Below, piece after piece: positions 26,080 to 35,474 of a DNA stretch of 64,000 nt. The stretch comes from Hyphomicrobiales bacterium (lineage in GTDB: Bacteria; Pseudomonadota; Alphaproteobacteria; Rhizobiales; Rhizobiaceae). Position 1 is the stretch's first letter; each line of letters opens with the position of its first letter. The notes under the pieces are model-generated. The model did not search any database, was not told where the DNA came from, and saw nothing but the letters and a program-made list of their open reading frames with translations. Both the position numbers and the translations under genes were made by a program. The DNA is taken from the NCBI GenBank assembly GCA_900471605.1, contig UCEY01000010.1:54294-118293 (forward strand), given 5' to 3'.

Positions 26080-28782
26080 ATGGGCAGAAGCAGTTCAGCG
26101 GCTATGGCAAACCGGTCCACCCGCCTGGTACTCACCGCGTTCGTGTGGCGACAGGCGGTGGCGCTTGCGGGGTTCGGTATCTTCTTCGCATTGGCGCTGG
26201 CCGTCGCGGCGCTCGCCACCTGGAACGTCGCCGACCCGAGCTTCTCCTACGCCACCGACAATGCGCCGACCAATATACTCGGCTTTCCCGGGGCCGCCTT
26301 CGCAGACCTGATGATGCAGTTTCTGGGGCTCGCCAGCCTCGTCGCGCTGCTGCCGGTGCTGGCCTTTGCCCTCGCCTTGATCGCCGGGCGCAGATATGAC
26401 CGAGTCCCGGCCCGTCTTGCGGCCTGGGGCGGCGGCACGCTGCTTGCCTCGGCCACGCTCGGCTGTTTTCCCGCGCCGCTCACCTGGCCGATCCCGAACG
26501 GCATCGGCGGCGTCATCGGCGACATGATCCTGCGCTTCCCGGCGCTGTTCGTCGGCGCCTATCCGACCGGCACGGTGGCGATCGTGCTCGGCTGCGTCTT
26601 CACCGCTCCTTGCATCTGGCTGATGCTGTTTGCCTCGGGCCTCGTCGGAGAAGCCTTTGAGGATGAGGCCGAAGATGACGACCAGCCGGTTGCCGCGGTC
26701 AAGGCCCGTGCCAAGCGCGAGGAGGTCGAGGAAGAGGACGACGAGGACCGGTTTGCCGGCTTCCTGGCATTCGGCGCCCTTGCCCACTACTGGTACATCG
26801 CCCAGGCGCGGTTGCGCCGCCTTGCCGGCATCAAGCCGCGCCGCCCGATGGATTTCGACCAGCCCTACGATTTCAACGAGGACGAGTTCGGCACGCTGAA
26901 CGAACCGGTCCGCGCGCGCTCCACCCCCGTTACCCCGGGCCGCCGCATGGAGCCCTCGCTCGATGGTCCGGCCGAGCGGGTGACTTCGCCGCGCCGGGTG
27001 GTGGCCGCCCCGCCCATTTCCGGCCATGACGATGACGACGACGATTACGATCCGCCGTTCGACCGCGACGGCATGCCGCCGCGCCCGGCCGGCATCCTGG
27101 CCGATGACGACGAGGATGACGACGCGCCGTTCGTTGCCTCGCGCGCGCCTCAGACCGTCAACGGCGTCCGCGTCCAGCAGCGTGTCGCACCCTCGGCAGC
27201 CCCACCGAAGCCGAGTGCCCGTGTCGCCCGCGAGGCCCAGGGCTCGTTCATCGCGCCGGACGGCTTCCAGCTTCCCTCCGTGCATCTCCTCAACGAACCG
27301 AAGGCCGTCGCCCGCGACGCCTCGCTGTCGGCCGACGCGCTGGAGCAGAACGCCCGGCTGCTGGAAGGCGTTCTCGAAGACTTCGGCGTCAAGGGCGAGA
27401 TCATCCATGTCCGCCCCGGTCCGGTCGTCACGCTTTACGAACTCGAGCCGGCGCCGGGCATCAAGTCGTCGCGCGTCATCGGCCTTGCGGACGACATTGC
27501 CCGTTCGATGAGCGCGATCGCCGCCCGCGTCGCTGTCGTTCCCGGCCGCAACGCGATCGGCATCGAACTGCCGAACCGCAACCGCGAGACGGTCTATCTG
27601 CGCGAAATGATCGGCTCCAAGGATTTCGAGGGCAGCAAGGCAAAGCTCGCCATGGCGCTCGGCAAGACGATCGGCGGCGAACCCGTCGTCGCCGACCTTG
27701 CGAAGATGCCGCACCTGCTCGTCGCCGGCACCACCGGCTCGGGCAAGTCGGTCGCCATCAACACGATGATCCTGTCGCTTCTCTACCGCTACACGCCGGA
27801 GAAGTGCCGCCTGATCATGATCGACCCGAAAATGCTCGAACTCTCCGTCTACGACGGCATCCCGCACCTGCTGTCGCCTGTCGTCACCGACCCGAAAAAG
27901 GCGGTCGTGGCGCTCAAATGGACCGTCCGCGAGATGGAAGAGCGCTACAAGAAGATGTCGAAGATCGGCGTGCGCAACATCGATGGCTTCAACAGCCGCG
28001 TCGAGCAGGCGCTCGAAAAGGGCGAGGTGCTGACCCGCACCGTGCAGACCGGCTTCGACCGCCATACCGGCGAGGCGATGTACGAGACCGAGGAATTCGA
28101 TCTCCAGCCGATCCCCTATATCGTCGTCATCATCGACGAAATGGCGGACCTGATGATGGTCGCCGGCAAGGATATCGAAGGTGCCGTGCAGCGTCTGGCG
28201 CAGATGGCGCGTGCCGCCGGCATCCATGTGATCATGGCGACGCAGCGCCCGTCGGTCGACGTCATCACCGGCACGATCAAGGCGAACTTCCCGACCCGCA
28301 TCTCCTTCCAGGTGACCTCGAAGATCGACAGCCGCACTATTCTCGGCGAACAGGGCGCCGAACAGCTGCTCGGCATGGGCGACATGCTCTACATGGCCGG
28401 CGGCGGCCGCATCCAGCGCGTCCACGGGCCTTTCGTCTCCGATACGGAAGTGGAAGACATCGTCGCCTACTTGAAAACCCAGGGCCAACCCCAATATCTC
28501 GATGCGATCACGGCCGATGACGACGAGGATGGTGATGGTGCCGGTCCGGCCGGCATGTCCAATCTCGCCGAGTCGGACGACCCTTACGACCAGGCGGTGG
28601 CGATCGTGCTGCGGGACGGCAAGGCGTCGACGTCCTATGTCCAGCGCCGTCTCGGCATCGGCTATAACCGGGCCGCCTCGCTCATCGAGCGGATGGAGCA
28701 GGAGGGGTTGATCGGGCCGGCCAACCATGCCGGCAAACGCGAGATCCTGGTGCCGACCGAGGGCGATATCCTCGAACGGTAA
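26080..28782 (+). CDS. ftsK: DNA translocase FtsK
   Basis: Septum-anchored DNA pump that clears chromosome termini and activates XerCD. About 900 residues. Four membrane helices lie in the first 200 residues, then an acidic and Pro-rich linker (Asp runs near 315 and 345). The motor has Walker [15 protein letters not shown] (about 550), Walker [20 protein letters not shown] and [15 protein letters not shown]. The C-terminal gamma winged-helix domain ([20 protein letters not shown] onward, about 833-900) recognises polar KOPS-type motifs. The linker is short compared with E. coli FtsK. The start is chosen at ATG 26080; 26104 (MANRST) is an alternative, and the upstream 27 codons of open frame look non-coding. 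Confidence 0.95.
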   Translation: MGRSSSAAMANRSTRLVLTAFVWRQAVALAGFGIFFALALAVAALATWNVADPSFSYATDNAPTNILGFPGAAFADLMMQFLGLASLVALLPVLAFALALIAGRRYDRVPARLAAWGGGTLLASATLGCFPAPLTWPIPNGIGGVIGDMILRFPALFVGAYPTGTVAIVLGCVFTAPCIWLMLFASGLVGEAFEDEAEDDDQPVAAVKARAKREEVEEEDDEDRFAGFLAFGALAHYWYIAQARLRRLAGIKPRRPMDFDQPYDFNEDEFGTLNEPVRARSTPVTPGRRMEPSLDGPAERVTSPRRVVAAPPISGHDDDDDDYDPPFDRDGMPPRPAGILADDDEDDDAPFVASRAPQTVNGVRVQQRVAPSAAPPKPSARVAREAQGSFIAPDGFQLPSVHLLNEPKAVARDASLSADALEQNARLLEGVLEDFGVKGEIIHVRPGPVVTLYELEPAPGIKSSRVIGLADDIARSMSAIAARVAVVPGRNAIGIELPNRNRETVYLREMIGSKDFEGSKAKLAMALGKTIGGEPVVADLAKMPHLLVAGTTGSGKSVAINTMILSLLYRYTPEKCRLIMIDPKMLELSVYDGIPHLLSPVVTDPKKAVVALKWTVREMEERYKKMSKIGVRNIDGFNSRVEQALEKGEVLTRTVQTGFDRHTGEAMYETEEFDLQPIPYIVVIIDEMADLMMVAGKDIEGAVQRLAQMARAAGIHVIMATQRPSVDVITGTIKANFPTRISFQVTSKIDSRTILGEQGAEQLLGMGDMLYMAGGGRIQRVHGPFVSDTEVEDIVAYLKTQGQPQYLDAITADDDEDGDGAGPAGMSNLAESDDPYDQAVAIVLRDGKASTSYVQRRLGIGYNRAASLIERMEQEGLIGPANHAGKREILVPTEGDILER

Positions 28783-28856
28783 GGCTTTCGTGATCACCGG
28801 GGGCCGGCCATCAAGCCGCCGCCTTTGGTGCGGAGGAGTAACGAAAGGAGACCAGA

Positions 28857-29513
28857 ATGAAAAACGAAAAGACCATCCTTTCAGACATCGCTTCCGGCGC
28901 GCTCGGCCGCCGGCAGTTTTCGCTCGGGCTTGCCGGCCTGGCAGCGGCCGCCTTTGCGCCGAACCTCGGTTTTGCCCAGAGCGCCGGCAGTGCTGCGGCC
29001 CAGAAGATCGCCGACCATTTTTCCTCGGTCAAAACCATGATGGGCGAATTCGTGCAGTTCGGCCCGCGCGGCGAACAGACCGGCGGAAAATTCTTCATCG
29101 AGCGCCCCGGCAAGCTGCGCTTCAACTTCGAGGATCCGTCGCCGATCCGCGTCATCGCCGACGGTAACAACGTCGTTGTCGGCAATATGAAGCTCAAGAC
29201 CTGGGATATCTATCCGCTCTCCAAGACGCCGCTCAGCCTGCTGCTCGCCAGCCGCATCGATCTCGGCAACCAGATGGTCCGCAACGTCAAGGAAGAGTCC
29301 GATCTCACCACGATCGTGCTCGGCAACAAGACGGTGTTCGGCGATTCGACCATCACCATGATGTTCGATTCCAAGACCTACGACCTGCGCCAATGGACGA
29401 TCACCGACGCCCAGAACAAGGATACGTCGGTGATGATCTACAACGTCCAGAACGGTGTGAACCTGGACGAAAAGGTCTTCACCATCCCCTATGAGGACGT
29501 CCGCAAGGGCTGA
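28857..29513 (+). CDS. lolA: Outer-membrane lipoprotein carrier protein LolA
   Basis: Periplasmic chaperone that ferries lipoproteins from LolCDE to the outer membrane. 218 residues. The N-terminus carries a long signal with RRQFSLGLAGLAAAAFAPNL, a twin-arginine-like pattern unusual for LolA, which mostly uses Sec. The mature part shows MMGEFVQFGPRGEQTGGKFF, ERPGKLRFNFEDPSPIRVIA and DLRQWTITDAQNKDTSVMI, typical of the LolA beta-barrel half. AAGGAG lies about seven bases before the ATG. It follows ftsK by 74 bases, an arrangement also common elsewhere. Confidence 0.9.
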   Translation: MKNEKTILSDIASGALGRRQFSLGLAGLAAAAFAPNLGFAQSAGSAAAQKIADHFSSVKTMMGEFVQFGPRGEQTGGKFFIERPGKLRFNFEDPSPIRVIADGNNVVVGNMKLKTWDIYPLSKTPLSLLLASRIDLGNQMVRNVKEESDLTTIVLGNKTVFGDSTITMMFDSKTYDLRQWTITDAQNKDTSVMIYNVQNGVNLDEKVFTIPYEDVRKG

Positions 29514-29624
29514 CCTCGGCAGGGTCTGAAATCAATGAGGGGTTGCGCTTGGTTGCGCGGCCCTTTTCGCTTCTCAGGGACCCCAAAATTTCCTAAAGCT
29601 CGCGGGCGAAGCCCGAGGGATATC

Positions 29625-30428
29625 ATGACATTTTCGATCACGACCTGGAATATCAACTCCGTGCGGCTGCGCATGCCGATCGTCCAGCAGTTCCTCGTCC
29701 GCCACAAGCCGGACATTCTCTGCCTGCAGGAAATCAAGTGCCAGGAGCCTGAATTCCCGCTGCAGCCGCTGAAGGATCTCGGTTACCAGCACATCATCAT
29801 CCACGGCCAGAAAGGCTATCACGGCGTCGCCATCGCCTCGAAGGTTCCGCTGCTCGAAGACCACCGCCAGAATTTTTGCAATGTCGGCGACGCCCGGCAT
29901 ATCTCTGCGATCTTCGAGCGCGGTTCACGGCGCATCCGCCTGCATAATTTCTACGTACCCGCCGGCGGCGACGAGCCGGACCGGACGATCAATCCGAAAT
30001 TCGGCCACAAGCTCGATTTCGTCGAGGAGATGAAGGCGCTGAAGGCGGACGGCATGCCGGGCATCTCGTCGATCCTGGTCGGCGACCTCAACATCGCGCC
30101 GCTGGAGCACGATGTCTGGTCGCACAAGCAGCTCCTGAAGATCGTCAGCCACACGCCCGTCGAGACCGAGGGCATGAAGGAAGTCATAGCCAGGGGCGGC
30201 TGGCTCGACCTGATGCGCCAGTACACGCCGGAGCCGGAAAAGATCTATACGTGGTGGAGCTACCGCGCCAAGGACTGGGAAGCGGCGAACAAGGGCCGCC
30301 GGCTCGACCATATCTGGTCTTCGCCCGACCTCGGTCCGTTCCTCGACCGCATCGAGGTGCTGAAGGAAGCCCGCGGCTGGAACCAGCCTTCGGACCACGT
30401 GCCGGTGACGGCGGTGTTCAAGTTCTGA
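29625..30428 (+). CDS. xth: Exodeoxyribonuclease III
   Basis: AP endonuclease/3'-5' exonuclease of base excision repair, 267 residues. It starts MTFSITTWNINSVRLRMPIV and has CLQEIKCQ (catalytic Glu), HNFYVPAGGDEPD, SILVGDLNIAPLEHDVW (Asp-Asn pair), RRLDHIWSSPDL and a final NQPSDHVPVTAVF with the catalytic Asp-His. GAGGG is about six bases before the ATG. The open frame extends back to 29535 without homology. It ends next to a palindromic repeat. Confidence 0.94.
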   Translation: MTFSITTWNINSVRLRMPIVQQFLVRHKPDILCLQEIKCQEPEFPLQPLKDLGYQHIIIHGQKGYHGVAIASKVPLLEDHRQNFCNVGDARHISAIFERGSRRIRLHNFYVPAGGDEPDRTINPKFGHKLDFVEEMKALKADGMPGISSILVGDLNIAPLEHDVWSHKQLLKIVSHTPVETEGMKEVIARGGWLDLMRQYTPEPEKIYTWWSYRAKDWEAANKGRRLDHIWSSPDLGPFLDRIEVLKEARGWNQPSDHVPVTAVFKF

Positions 30429-30450
30429 CATCGAAGGGAGGTCGGTGGCG

Positions 30451-30593
30451 GCTGCCCCTCATCCGCCTGCCGGCACCTTCTCCCCGCTTGCGGGGAGAAG
30501 GATATATGCCGCGGCCTCTCTGCCCCCTCCCACGTTTCATAGGGCACGTCCCCTCGCCCCGCGTGCGGGGAGAGGGTTAGGGTGAGGGGCAGC
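30451..30593. repeat. Rhizobial-type palindromic intergenic repeat, copy 2
   Basis: The left half starts GCTGCCCCTCATCCGCCTGC and continues through CCGGCACCTTCTCCCCGC with its own small hairpin (CCCCGC-TT-GCGGGG). The right half is CCCTCGCCCCGCGTGCGGGG then AGAGGGTTAGGGTGAGGGGC. The outer ends GCTGCCCCTCA and TGAGGGGCAGC pair exactly, while the inner parts belong to two different arm types, so the element looks chimeric. It lies between the convergent xth and cNMP-domain genes. Confidence 0.8.
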
Positions 30594-30605
30594 TGGTTTT
30601 TGGCT

Positions 30606-31061
30606 TTAGGCAAACCGGTCCTGCATCGCCGCAGCCGCCTTGGCGAGGCTGGCGATGTTGTCGCGGATGCGGCTTTCGATCACCCGGCCGACCTGCGGAT
30701 ATTCCTCCAGCAGGCGGTGGAACAGGGAGCGGCTGATCTTCAGGGCTTCCGCATCCTCGATTGCCACGGCCGTGAACTTGCGCTCCACCATGGTGATGAG
30801 CGCCAGTTCCGACAGCAGCGTGCCGGGGCCGACCGTCGCTTCCACCTTCATCTCGCCGTTGCGGTCAGCCATCAGCAGCTCGAAACGGCCCCTTGCGACA
30901 ATGAAGGCCGATTCCGCCGGAGATCGCTCCCGAAACAGCTGCTGGCCGGTCGTGACCTGACGCCGCTCGGCGCCGAAGGCGATGAGGCGGAGCTGGTCTT
31001 CGTTCATGTCCCGGAACAGCGGGACCTGCGATAGCAGGCGGATATCTTCGGTCAGCGACAT
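30606..31061 (-). CDS. Cyclic-nucleotide-binding domain protein without DNA-binding domain
   Basis: Crp/Fnr-like sensor domain on its own, 151 residues. It shows LLSQVPLFRDMNEDQLRLIA and GQQLFRERSPAESAFIVARG, then GTLLSELALITMVERKFTAV where the phosphate-binding cassette should be; the canonical GE..L....R pattern is only partly kept (SELAL...ERKFTAV), so nucleotide binding is doubtful. There is no helix-turn-helix. It lies directly downstream of the OmpR-type regulator gene (69 bases). A similar pair, a response regulator followed by a gene annotated as a cAMP-dependent kinase regulatory subunit, is described in Brucella (otpR). The ATG at 31061 is chosen where homology starts; its ribosome site is poor. 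Confidence 0.8.
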   Translation of the reverse strand: MSLTEDIRLLSQVPLFRDMNEDQLRLIAFGAERRQVTTGQQLFRERSPAESAFIVARGRFELLMADRNGEMKVEATVGPGTLLSELALITMVERKFTAVAIEDAEALKISRSLFHRLLEEYPQVGRVIESRIRDNIASLAKAAAAMQDRFA

Positions 31062-31130
31062 GGGGGCTCTAGTTTCTCTGCTTGCCGCAATTCCGGACGG
31101 AAAACCGCAGCACACTTTTCCTGGAATTGC

Positions 31131-31814
31131 TCAGGGTACGATCTTGTAGCCGCCGTTTTCGGTGACCAGGATTTCGGCGCTCGACGGATCGCGCTCGATC
31201 TTCTGGCGAAGACGGTAGACATGGGTTTCCAGCGTATGCGTGGTGACGCCGGAATTATAGCCCCAGACTTCTTCCAAGAGCACGTCGCGGGTCACGACCT
31301 TCTGGCCAGCACGATAGAGATAGCGGATGATCGCCGCTTCCTTTTCCGTCAGGCGGATCTTCTTGCCGTCCTCGGTGGTCAGCAGTTTCTGGCTCGGCTT
31401 GAAGAGATAGGGGCCGACCGTGAAGGTGGCGTCCTCGCTCTGTTCGTACTGGCGAAGCTGGGCGCGGATGCGGGCGAGCAGAACGGCGAACCGGAAGGGC
31501 TTCGTCACATAGTCGTTGGCGCCCGCTTCGAGGCCGAGAATGGTGTCGGAATCGGTGTCGTGGCCGGTCAGCATGATGATCGGCGCCTTGAAGCCGTTCT
31601 TGCGCAGCAGTTTCACCGCCTCGCGGCCATCCATGTCCGGCAGGCCGACATCCATGATCAGCAGGTCGATCTGGGCGTTCTTGGCGGTCTGCAATGCCTT
31701 GGCGGCATTCGCCTCCTGGAGAATTGCGAACTCGTCGTAGAACGACAATTGTTCGACGAGCGTTTCGCGCAGATCGTCGTCATCGTCCACCAGGAGTATC
31801 GTGCGCGCTGCCAT
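31131..31814 (-). CDS. OmpR/PhoB-family response regulator (CenR/OtpR-like)
   Basis: DNA-binding response regulator, 227 residues. The receiver domain has RTILLVDDDDDLRETLVEQL, the phospho-acceptor LLIMDVGLPDMDG, MLTGHD and VTKPFRFAVLL. The C-terminal winged helix shows LTEKEAAIIRYLYRAGQKVV and TLETHVYRLRQKIERDP. It is close in layout to the alphaproteobacterial envelope regulators CenR (Caulobacter) and OtpR (Brucella); the neighbouring cNMP-domain gene supports that, but this is inference. No histidine kinase is adjacent. The start at 31814 (MAARTILLV) has AAAGG upstream; the open frame extends to 31958. Confidence 0.88.
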   Translation of the reverse strand: MAARTILLVDDDDDLRETLVEQLSFYDEFAILQEANAAKALQTAKNAQIDLLIMDVGLPDMDGREAVKLLRKNGFKAPIIMLTGHDTDSDTILGLEAGANDYVTKPFRFAVLLARIRAQLRQYEQSEDATFTVGPYLFKPSQKLLTTEDGKKIRLTEKEAAIIRYLYRAGQKVVTRDVLLEEVWGYNSGVTTHTLETHVYRLRQKIERDPSSAEILVTENGGYKIVP

Positions 31815-31912
31815 GCGTTCTTGCCTTTCGTCTCGCCGTTGCGTCCGGACTGCCATTACAGTCAATCGAAGCGCATTTAGGGCTCCTCGATCTAAATCCC
31901 TACAGCATCGAC

Positions 31913-31936
31913 CCGAAAATCGGAATCGATTTTCGG
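31913..31936. repeat. Short palindromic repeat of Rhizobiales type
   Basis: CCGAAAATCG and CGATTTTCGG form a perfect 10-bp stem around GAAT in the gap between the response regulator gene and the L,D-transpeptidase gene. The surrounding GCATCGACCCGAAAATCGGA resembles a dispersed intergenic palindrome seen in many Rhizobiales genomes. This family assignment is from memory, not from a search. Confidence 0.6.
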
Positions 31937-32057
31937 AAAGTATGGTGCTTCGATTCAATATGCTAAAGCGTCGTTTGCGTATCCGGAGGATGCGCGGCGC
32001 TTTAGTGTGCTATGAATTCAAACGAAATCATATTCAAAGCAAAACCTTGTGAGAGAA

Positions 32058-32609
32058 ATGCAGCGTTTTCGCGAGGGAAATCACAAAAAGAGAGCTGTGG
32101 TTACCGTCCGGACCGCGCCGCGCGACCGGCGCCGGGCGATCGTCTCCTTCGGGGGCATTACCGTGCCGGCGGCGCTGGGGCGGTCGGGCACCACGCCCTT
32201 CAAGCGGGAAGGCGACGGCGGAACGCCGATCGCGGCAATGCGCCTGCTCAAGGGCTATGTCCGTGGGGATCACGTGCAGCTGCCGCAGACCGCGCTTTCG
32301 ATGACACGGATCGGAAAAGACATGTTGTGGTGCGACCAGCCGGATCACCCCTCCTACAACCGTCCCGTCAAAGCCCCTTTCAGGCCAAGCCACGAGGAAA
32401 TGATGCGGGCCGACGGGCTCTACGACATCTGCCTCGTGCTCGACTGGAACATTTCTTCGCGGGCCCGCAACCGCGGTTCGGCGATCTTTTTCCACCTCAT
32501 CAAGCCGGGATACCAGCCGACCGCCGGCTGCGTCGCCGTCAGTTTACAGGATATGAAGCGGTTGCTCCGGTTCATGCGCGAGGGGACGGTGGTGCGGGTG
32601 CTGGGGTAA
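32058..32609 (+). CDS. L,D-transpeptidase (YkuD) family protein
   Basis: Peptidoglycan cross-linking or lipoprotein-anchoring enzyme family, 183 residues. The N-terminal half has RRAIVSFGGITVPAALGRSG and REGDGGTPIAAMRLLKGYV. The active site is FFHLIKPGYQPTAGCVAVSL with His, then T-A-G-C, and the nucleophile Cys is present. This is the short cytosol-like subgroup without an evident signal peptide, so export is uncertain. ATG 32058 is used; a GTG at 32049 is in frame and neither has a good ribosome site. A long stem-loop lies just after the stop. Confidence 0.85.
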   Translation: MQRFREGNHKKRAVVTVRTAPRDRRRAIVSFGGITVPAALGRSGTTPFKREGDGGTPIAAMRLLKGYVRGDHVQLPQTALSMTRIGKDMLWCDQPDHPSYNRPVKAPFRPSHEEMMRADGLYDICLVLDWNISSRARNRGSAIFFHLIKPGYQPTAGCVAVSLQDMKRLLRFMREGTVVRVLG

Positions 32610-32616
32610 GAGCACC

Positions 32617-32660
32617 GGAAACGAAAATGCCCGGCGCTGGGGCCGGGCATTTTCGTTTCC
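32617..32660. terminator. Long symmetric terminator hairpin
   Basis: GGAAACGAAAATGCCCGGC pairs perfectly over 19 bp with its partner at 32642-32660 around a 6-base loop. The GC core is flanked by A- and T-rich ends on both strands, so it can stop transcription from both sides: the L,D-transpeptidase gene on plus and leuC on minus. Confidence 0.88.
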
Positions 32661-32746
32661 GTCATCCCTGGGCTTGTCCCAGGGATCCAAACCGTCTCGA
32701 CCGATCCAATCGTTGCAGATGCTCGGAACAAGCCCGAGCATGACGG
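32660..32746. repeat. Inverted repeat of the CGTCATCC...GGGATCC family, degenerate
   Basis: The left arm (32660-32689) is CGTCATCCCTGGGCTTGTCC plus CAGGGATCCA and is itself a hairpin (CCCTGG/CCAGGG). The right arm (about 32717-32746) reads GATGCTCGGAACAAGCCCGA then GCATGACGG and pairs only partly with it. A perfect version of the same element is at 60012-60123. It sits between the terminator and leuC. Confidence 0.75.
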
Positions 32747-32780
32747 CGGAGACTAAGCTTCTTCACATCCCGTGAGTTGC

Positions 32781-34190
32781 CTACTTCCACTCGCGGATAT
32801 CGACGAAGTGGCCGGCGACCGCCGCCGCCGCCGCCATGGCCGGCGAGACGAGGTGGGTGCGGCCCTTGTAGCCCTGGCGACCTTCGAAATTGCGGTTCGA
32901 GGTGGATGCGCAGCGCTCGCCCGGCTTCAGGCGGTCATCGTTCATCGCGAGGCACATCGAGCAGCCCGGCTCGCGCCATTCGAAACCGGCATCCTTGAAG
33001 ATCTTGTCGAGGCCTTCGGCTTCCGCCTGTTCCTTGACGATGCCCGAGCCCGGAACGACCATGGCCGAGACGGTCGAGGCGACCTTGCGACCCTCGACCA
33101 CCTTGGCGGCGGCGCGCAGGTCTTCGATGCGGCCGTTGGTGCAGGAGCCGATGAAGACGCGGTCGACCGCGATGTCGGTGATCTTGGTGCCCGGCTTCAG
33201 GCCCATATAGTCCAGCGCGCGCCATTTGGAGCTGCGCTTGGTTTCGTCCTGGATGTCATCCGGGTTCGGCACGGTGCCCTGAACCGAGATCACGTCCTCC
33301 GGCGAGGAGCCCCAGGAGACGATCGGCGGCAGGTTGGCAGCGTCAAGCACGACGACCTTGTCGAAATGCGCGCCTTCTTCCGTCTGCAGCGTCTTCCAGT
33401 AGTCGAGCGCCATGTCCCAGGCCTTGCCCTTCGGGGCGCGGGGCTTGTCCTTGATATATTCGAAGGTCTTTTCATCAGGCGCGATCAGGCCGGCGCGGGC
33501 GCCGCCTTCGATCGTCATGTTGCAGACGGTCATGCGGCCTTCCATGGAAAGCGAACGGATCGCTTCGCCGGCGAATTCGATGACGTGGCCGGTGCCGCCG
33601 GCGGTGCCGATCTCGCCGATGATGGCAAGGATGATATCCTTGGCGGTGACGCCCGGCGGCAGCTGGCCGTCGACGCGCACCAGCATGTTCTTCGCCTTCT
33701 TCTGCACCAGCGTCTGGGTGGCGAGCACATGCTCCACCTCGGACGTGCCGATACCGTGCGCCAGCGCGCCGAAGGCACCGTGGGTCGAGGTGTGGCTGTC
33801 GCCGCAGACGATGGTCATGCCCGGCAGGGTAAAGCCCTGTTCGGGGCCGACGATGTGGACGATGCCCTGGCGGACGTCCTTTTCGGAGTAATATTCGACA
33901 CCGAAGTCATGGGCGTTCTGGGCAAGCGCCTCCACCTGGATGCGGCTTTCCTCGTTCTTGATGCCTTCGTAGCGGTCGAGGGTCGTCGGCACGTTGTGGT
34001 CGACAACGGCGAGCGTCTTTTCCGGCGCGCGGACCTTGCGGCCGGCCATGCGCAGGCCTTCGAAGGCCTGCGGCGACGTCACCTCGTGAACGAGGTGACG
34101 GTCGATGTAGAGAAGACAGGTGTGGTTTTCATCCTCGGAAACGACGTGGTCGTCCCAGATCTTGTCGTAAAGGGTGCGAGGTGCGCTCAT
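32781..34190 (-). CDS. leuC: 3-isopropylmalate dehydratase large subunit
   Basis: [4Fe-4S] enzyme of leucine synthesis that isomerises 2- to 3-isopropylmalate with LeuD. 469 residues, normal length. It begins [17 protein letters not shown] and has [20 protein letters not shown], the cluster Cys residues in [15 protein letters not shown] and [10 protein letters not shown], and the end part [12 protein letters not shown]. leuD is not in the window. Start at 34190, where homology begins; the ribosome site is weak. It is divergent from ppk2 across 321 bases. Confidence 0.96.
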   Translation of the reverse strand: MSAPRTLYDKIWDDHVVSEDENHTCLLYIDRHLVHEVTSPQAFEGLRMAGRKVRAPEKTLAVVDHNVPTTLDRYEGIKNEESRIQVEALAQNAHDFGVEYYSEKDVRQGIVHIVGPEQGFTLPGMTIVCGDSHTSTHGAFGALAHGIGTSEVEHVLATQTLVQKKAKNMLVRVDGQLPPGVTAKDIILAIIGEIGTAGGTGHVIEFAGEAIRSLSMEGRMTVCNMTIEGGARAGLIAPDEKTFEYIKDKPRAPKGKAWDMALDYWKTLQTEEGAHFDKVVVLDAANLPPIVSWGSSPEDVISVQGTVPNPDDIQDETKRSSKWRALDYMGLKPGTKITDIAVDRVFIGSCTNGRIEDLRAAAKVVEGRKVASTVSAMVVPGSGIVKEQAEAEGLDKIFKDAGFEWREPGCSMCLAMNDDRLKPGERCASTSNRNFEGRQGYKGRTHLVSPAMAAAAAVAGHFVDIREWK

Positions 34191-34511
34191 GGCTGCGGTC
34201 CGTAAAGCTGACTGAAACAGGAAATGGGTATCCGGCAGCACGGGGCTGCCTCAAGCTGAGGAAGGTCAGCTAAGTCGGTCGCAAAGCGCCCCGGATACGC
34301 GCGCGAAAAAGCGTGCCGGCAGACGCTTGTGGTCCTGCAGCACGACGATATGGTTCGCGAGGCATCCGAATTTCGATCCCATGGCGGCTGCAATAGCAGT
34401 TTCTGCAGAAATCGGCAATCGAATTGCGTCGTCGGAAACCTGTCGCAAGATTGTCATAAAGCTTTCGCGGAAACGTGGTTGATCTCAATTTCCAGAACGG
34501 AGGAATGCCTT
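34191..34511. other. Divergent intergenic region between leuC and ppk2
   Basis: 321 bases that should carry both promoters. A 12-bp palindrome TTTCTGCAGAAA is at 34400-34411. I see no leucine-rich leader peptide ahead of leuC and no T-box or other known riboswitch. The GGAGGA at 34498-34503 is the ppk2 ribosome site. Confidence 0.5.
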
Positions 34512-35426
34512 ATGTCCGAACCCATCCAAGACCAGCTCAGCCGCATCAAGGACGAAATCGCCGACAGCTTCGATGAAGAGCTGGAAATGCAGATGGAGGA
34601 GGACCGGCTGGACGAGCTGGTCGCCGAGGGCATGTCGGAGCCCGCAGAGCCGACGATCGACCGGAAGATCTATTTCCGTGAACTCTTCCGCCTTCAGCAT
34701 GAACTCGTTCGCCTGCAGGACTGGGTGCAGTACAAGAAGCTAAAGATGGTCGTGTTGTTCGAAGGCCGCGACTCGGCCGGCAAGGGCGGCGCCATCAAGC
34801 GCGTCACCCAGCGCCTCAATCCGCGCGTCTGCCGCACCGTCGCACTGCCGGCGCCGACGGAGCGCGAGCGGAACCAGTGGTATTTCCAGCGCTACGTCCC
34901 GCATCTGCCGACCGCCGGCGAAATGGTGCTGTTCGACCGCTCCTGGTACAACCGCGCCGGCGTCGAGCGCGTCATGGGCTTCTGCACCAAGGACGAGCTC
35001 GAAGAATTCTTCCGCTCGGTGCCGGAATTCGAGCGTATGCTGGTCCGCTCCGGCATCGTCCTCCTCAAATACTGGTTCTCTATCACCGACGAGGAGCAGG
35101 AATTCCGCTTCAAGATGCGCATCCACGATCCGCTGAAGCAGTGGAAGCTGTCGCCGATGGACCTCGAAAGCCGCGTCCACTGGGAAGAATATACCAAGGC
35201 CAAGGAAGAGATGCTCCAGCGGACCCACATCCCGGAAGCGCCGTGGTGGGTGGTGCAGGCCGTCGACAAGAAGAAGGCGCGGCTGAACTGCATCGCCCAT
35301 CTTCTTGCCCAGGTGCCTTACGAGACCGTGCCGAAGGAAGCGATCGACCTGCCCGGCCGCGTTCGTCACGACGATTACATCCGCCATCCCGTGCCGGCGG
35401 ACATGTACGTCCCGGAAGTCTATTGA
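34512..35426 (+). CDS. ppk2: Polyphosphate kinase 2 (PPK2 family)
   Basis: Uses polyphosphate to phosphorylate nucleoside diphosphates (or the reverse), 304 residues. After an acidic N-terminal helix ([20 protein letters not shown]) comes the P-loop kinase fold: [20 protein letters not shown] (Walker A), the lid region [20 protein letters not shown], and Walker [21 protein letters not shown]. The single-domain size fits class I PPK2. GGAGGAA lies seven bases before the ATG. It is monocistronic, followed by the remains of an ABC permease. Confidence 0.93.
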   Translation: MSEPIQDQLSRIKDEIADSFDEELEMQMEEDRLDELVAEGMSEPAEPTIDRKIYFRELFRLQHELVRLQDWVQYKKLKMVVLFEGRDSAGKGGAIKRVTQRLNPRVCRTVALPAPTERERNQWYFQRYVPHLPTAGEMVLFDRSWYNRAGVERVMGFCTKDELEEFFRSVPEFERMLVRSGIVLLKYWFSITDEEQEFRFKMRIHDPLKQWKLSPMDLESRVHWEEYTKAKEEMLQRTHIPEAPWWVVQAVDKKKARLNCIAHLLAQVPYETVPKEAIDLPGRVRHDDYIRHPVPADMYVPEVY

Positions 35427-35474
35427 AGAGGGCCGCGCGTCCGTTCATGTCGCAACCGTCGCTCGGGCGGAGGG

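Noticed and set aside
26095..28797. Long minus-strand open frame opposite ftsK
   Set aside because: His/Asp/Arg-rich translation without a domain. It follows the codon bias shadow of ftsK exactly.
34191..34511. Leucine leader peptide or T-box ahead of leuC
   Set aside because: No short frame with consecutive Leu codons and no T-box core were found upstream of leuC.
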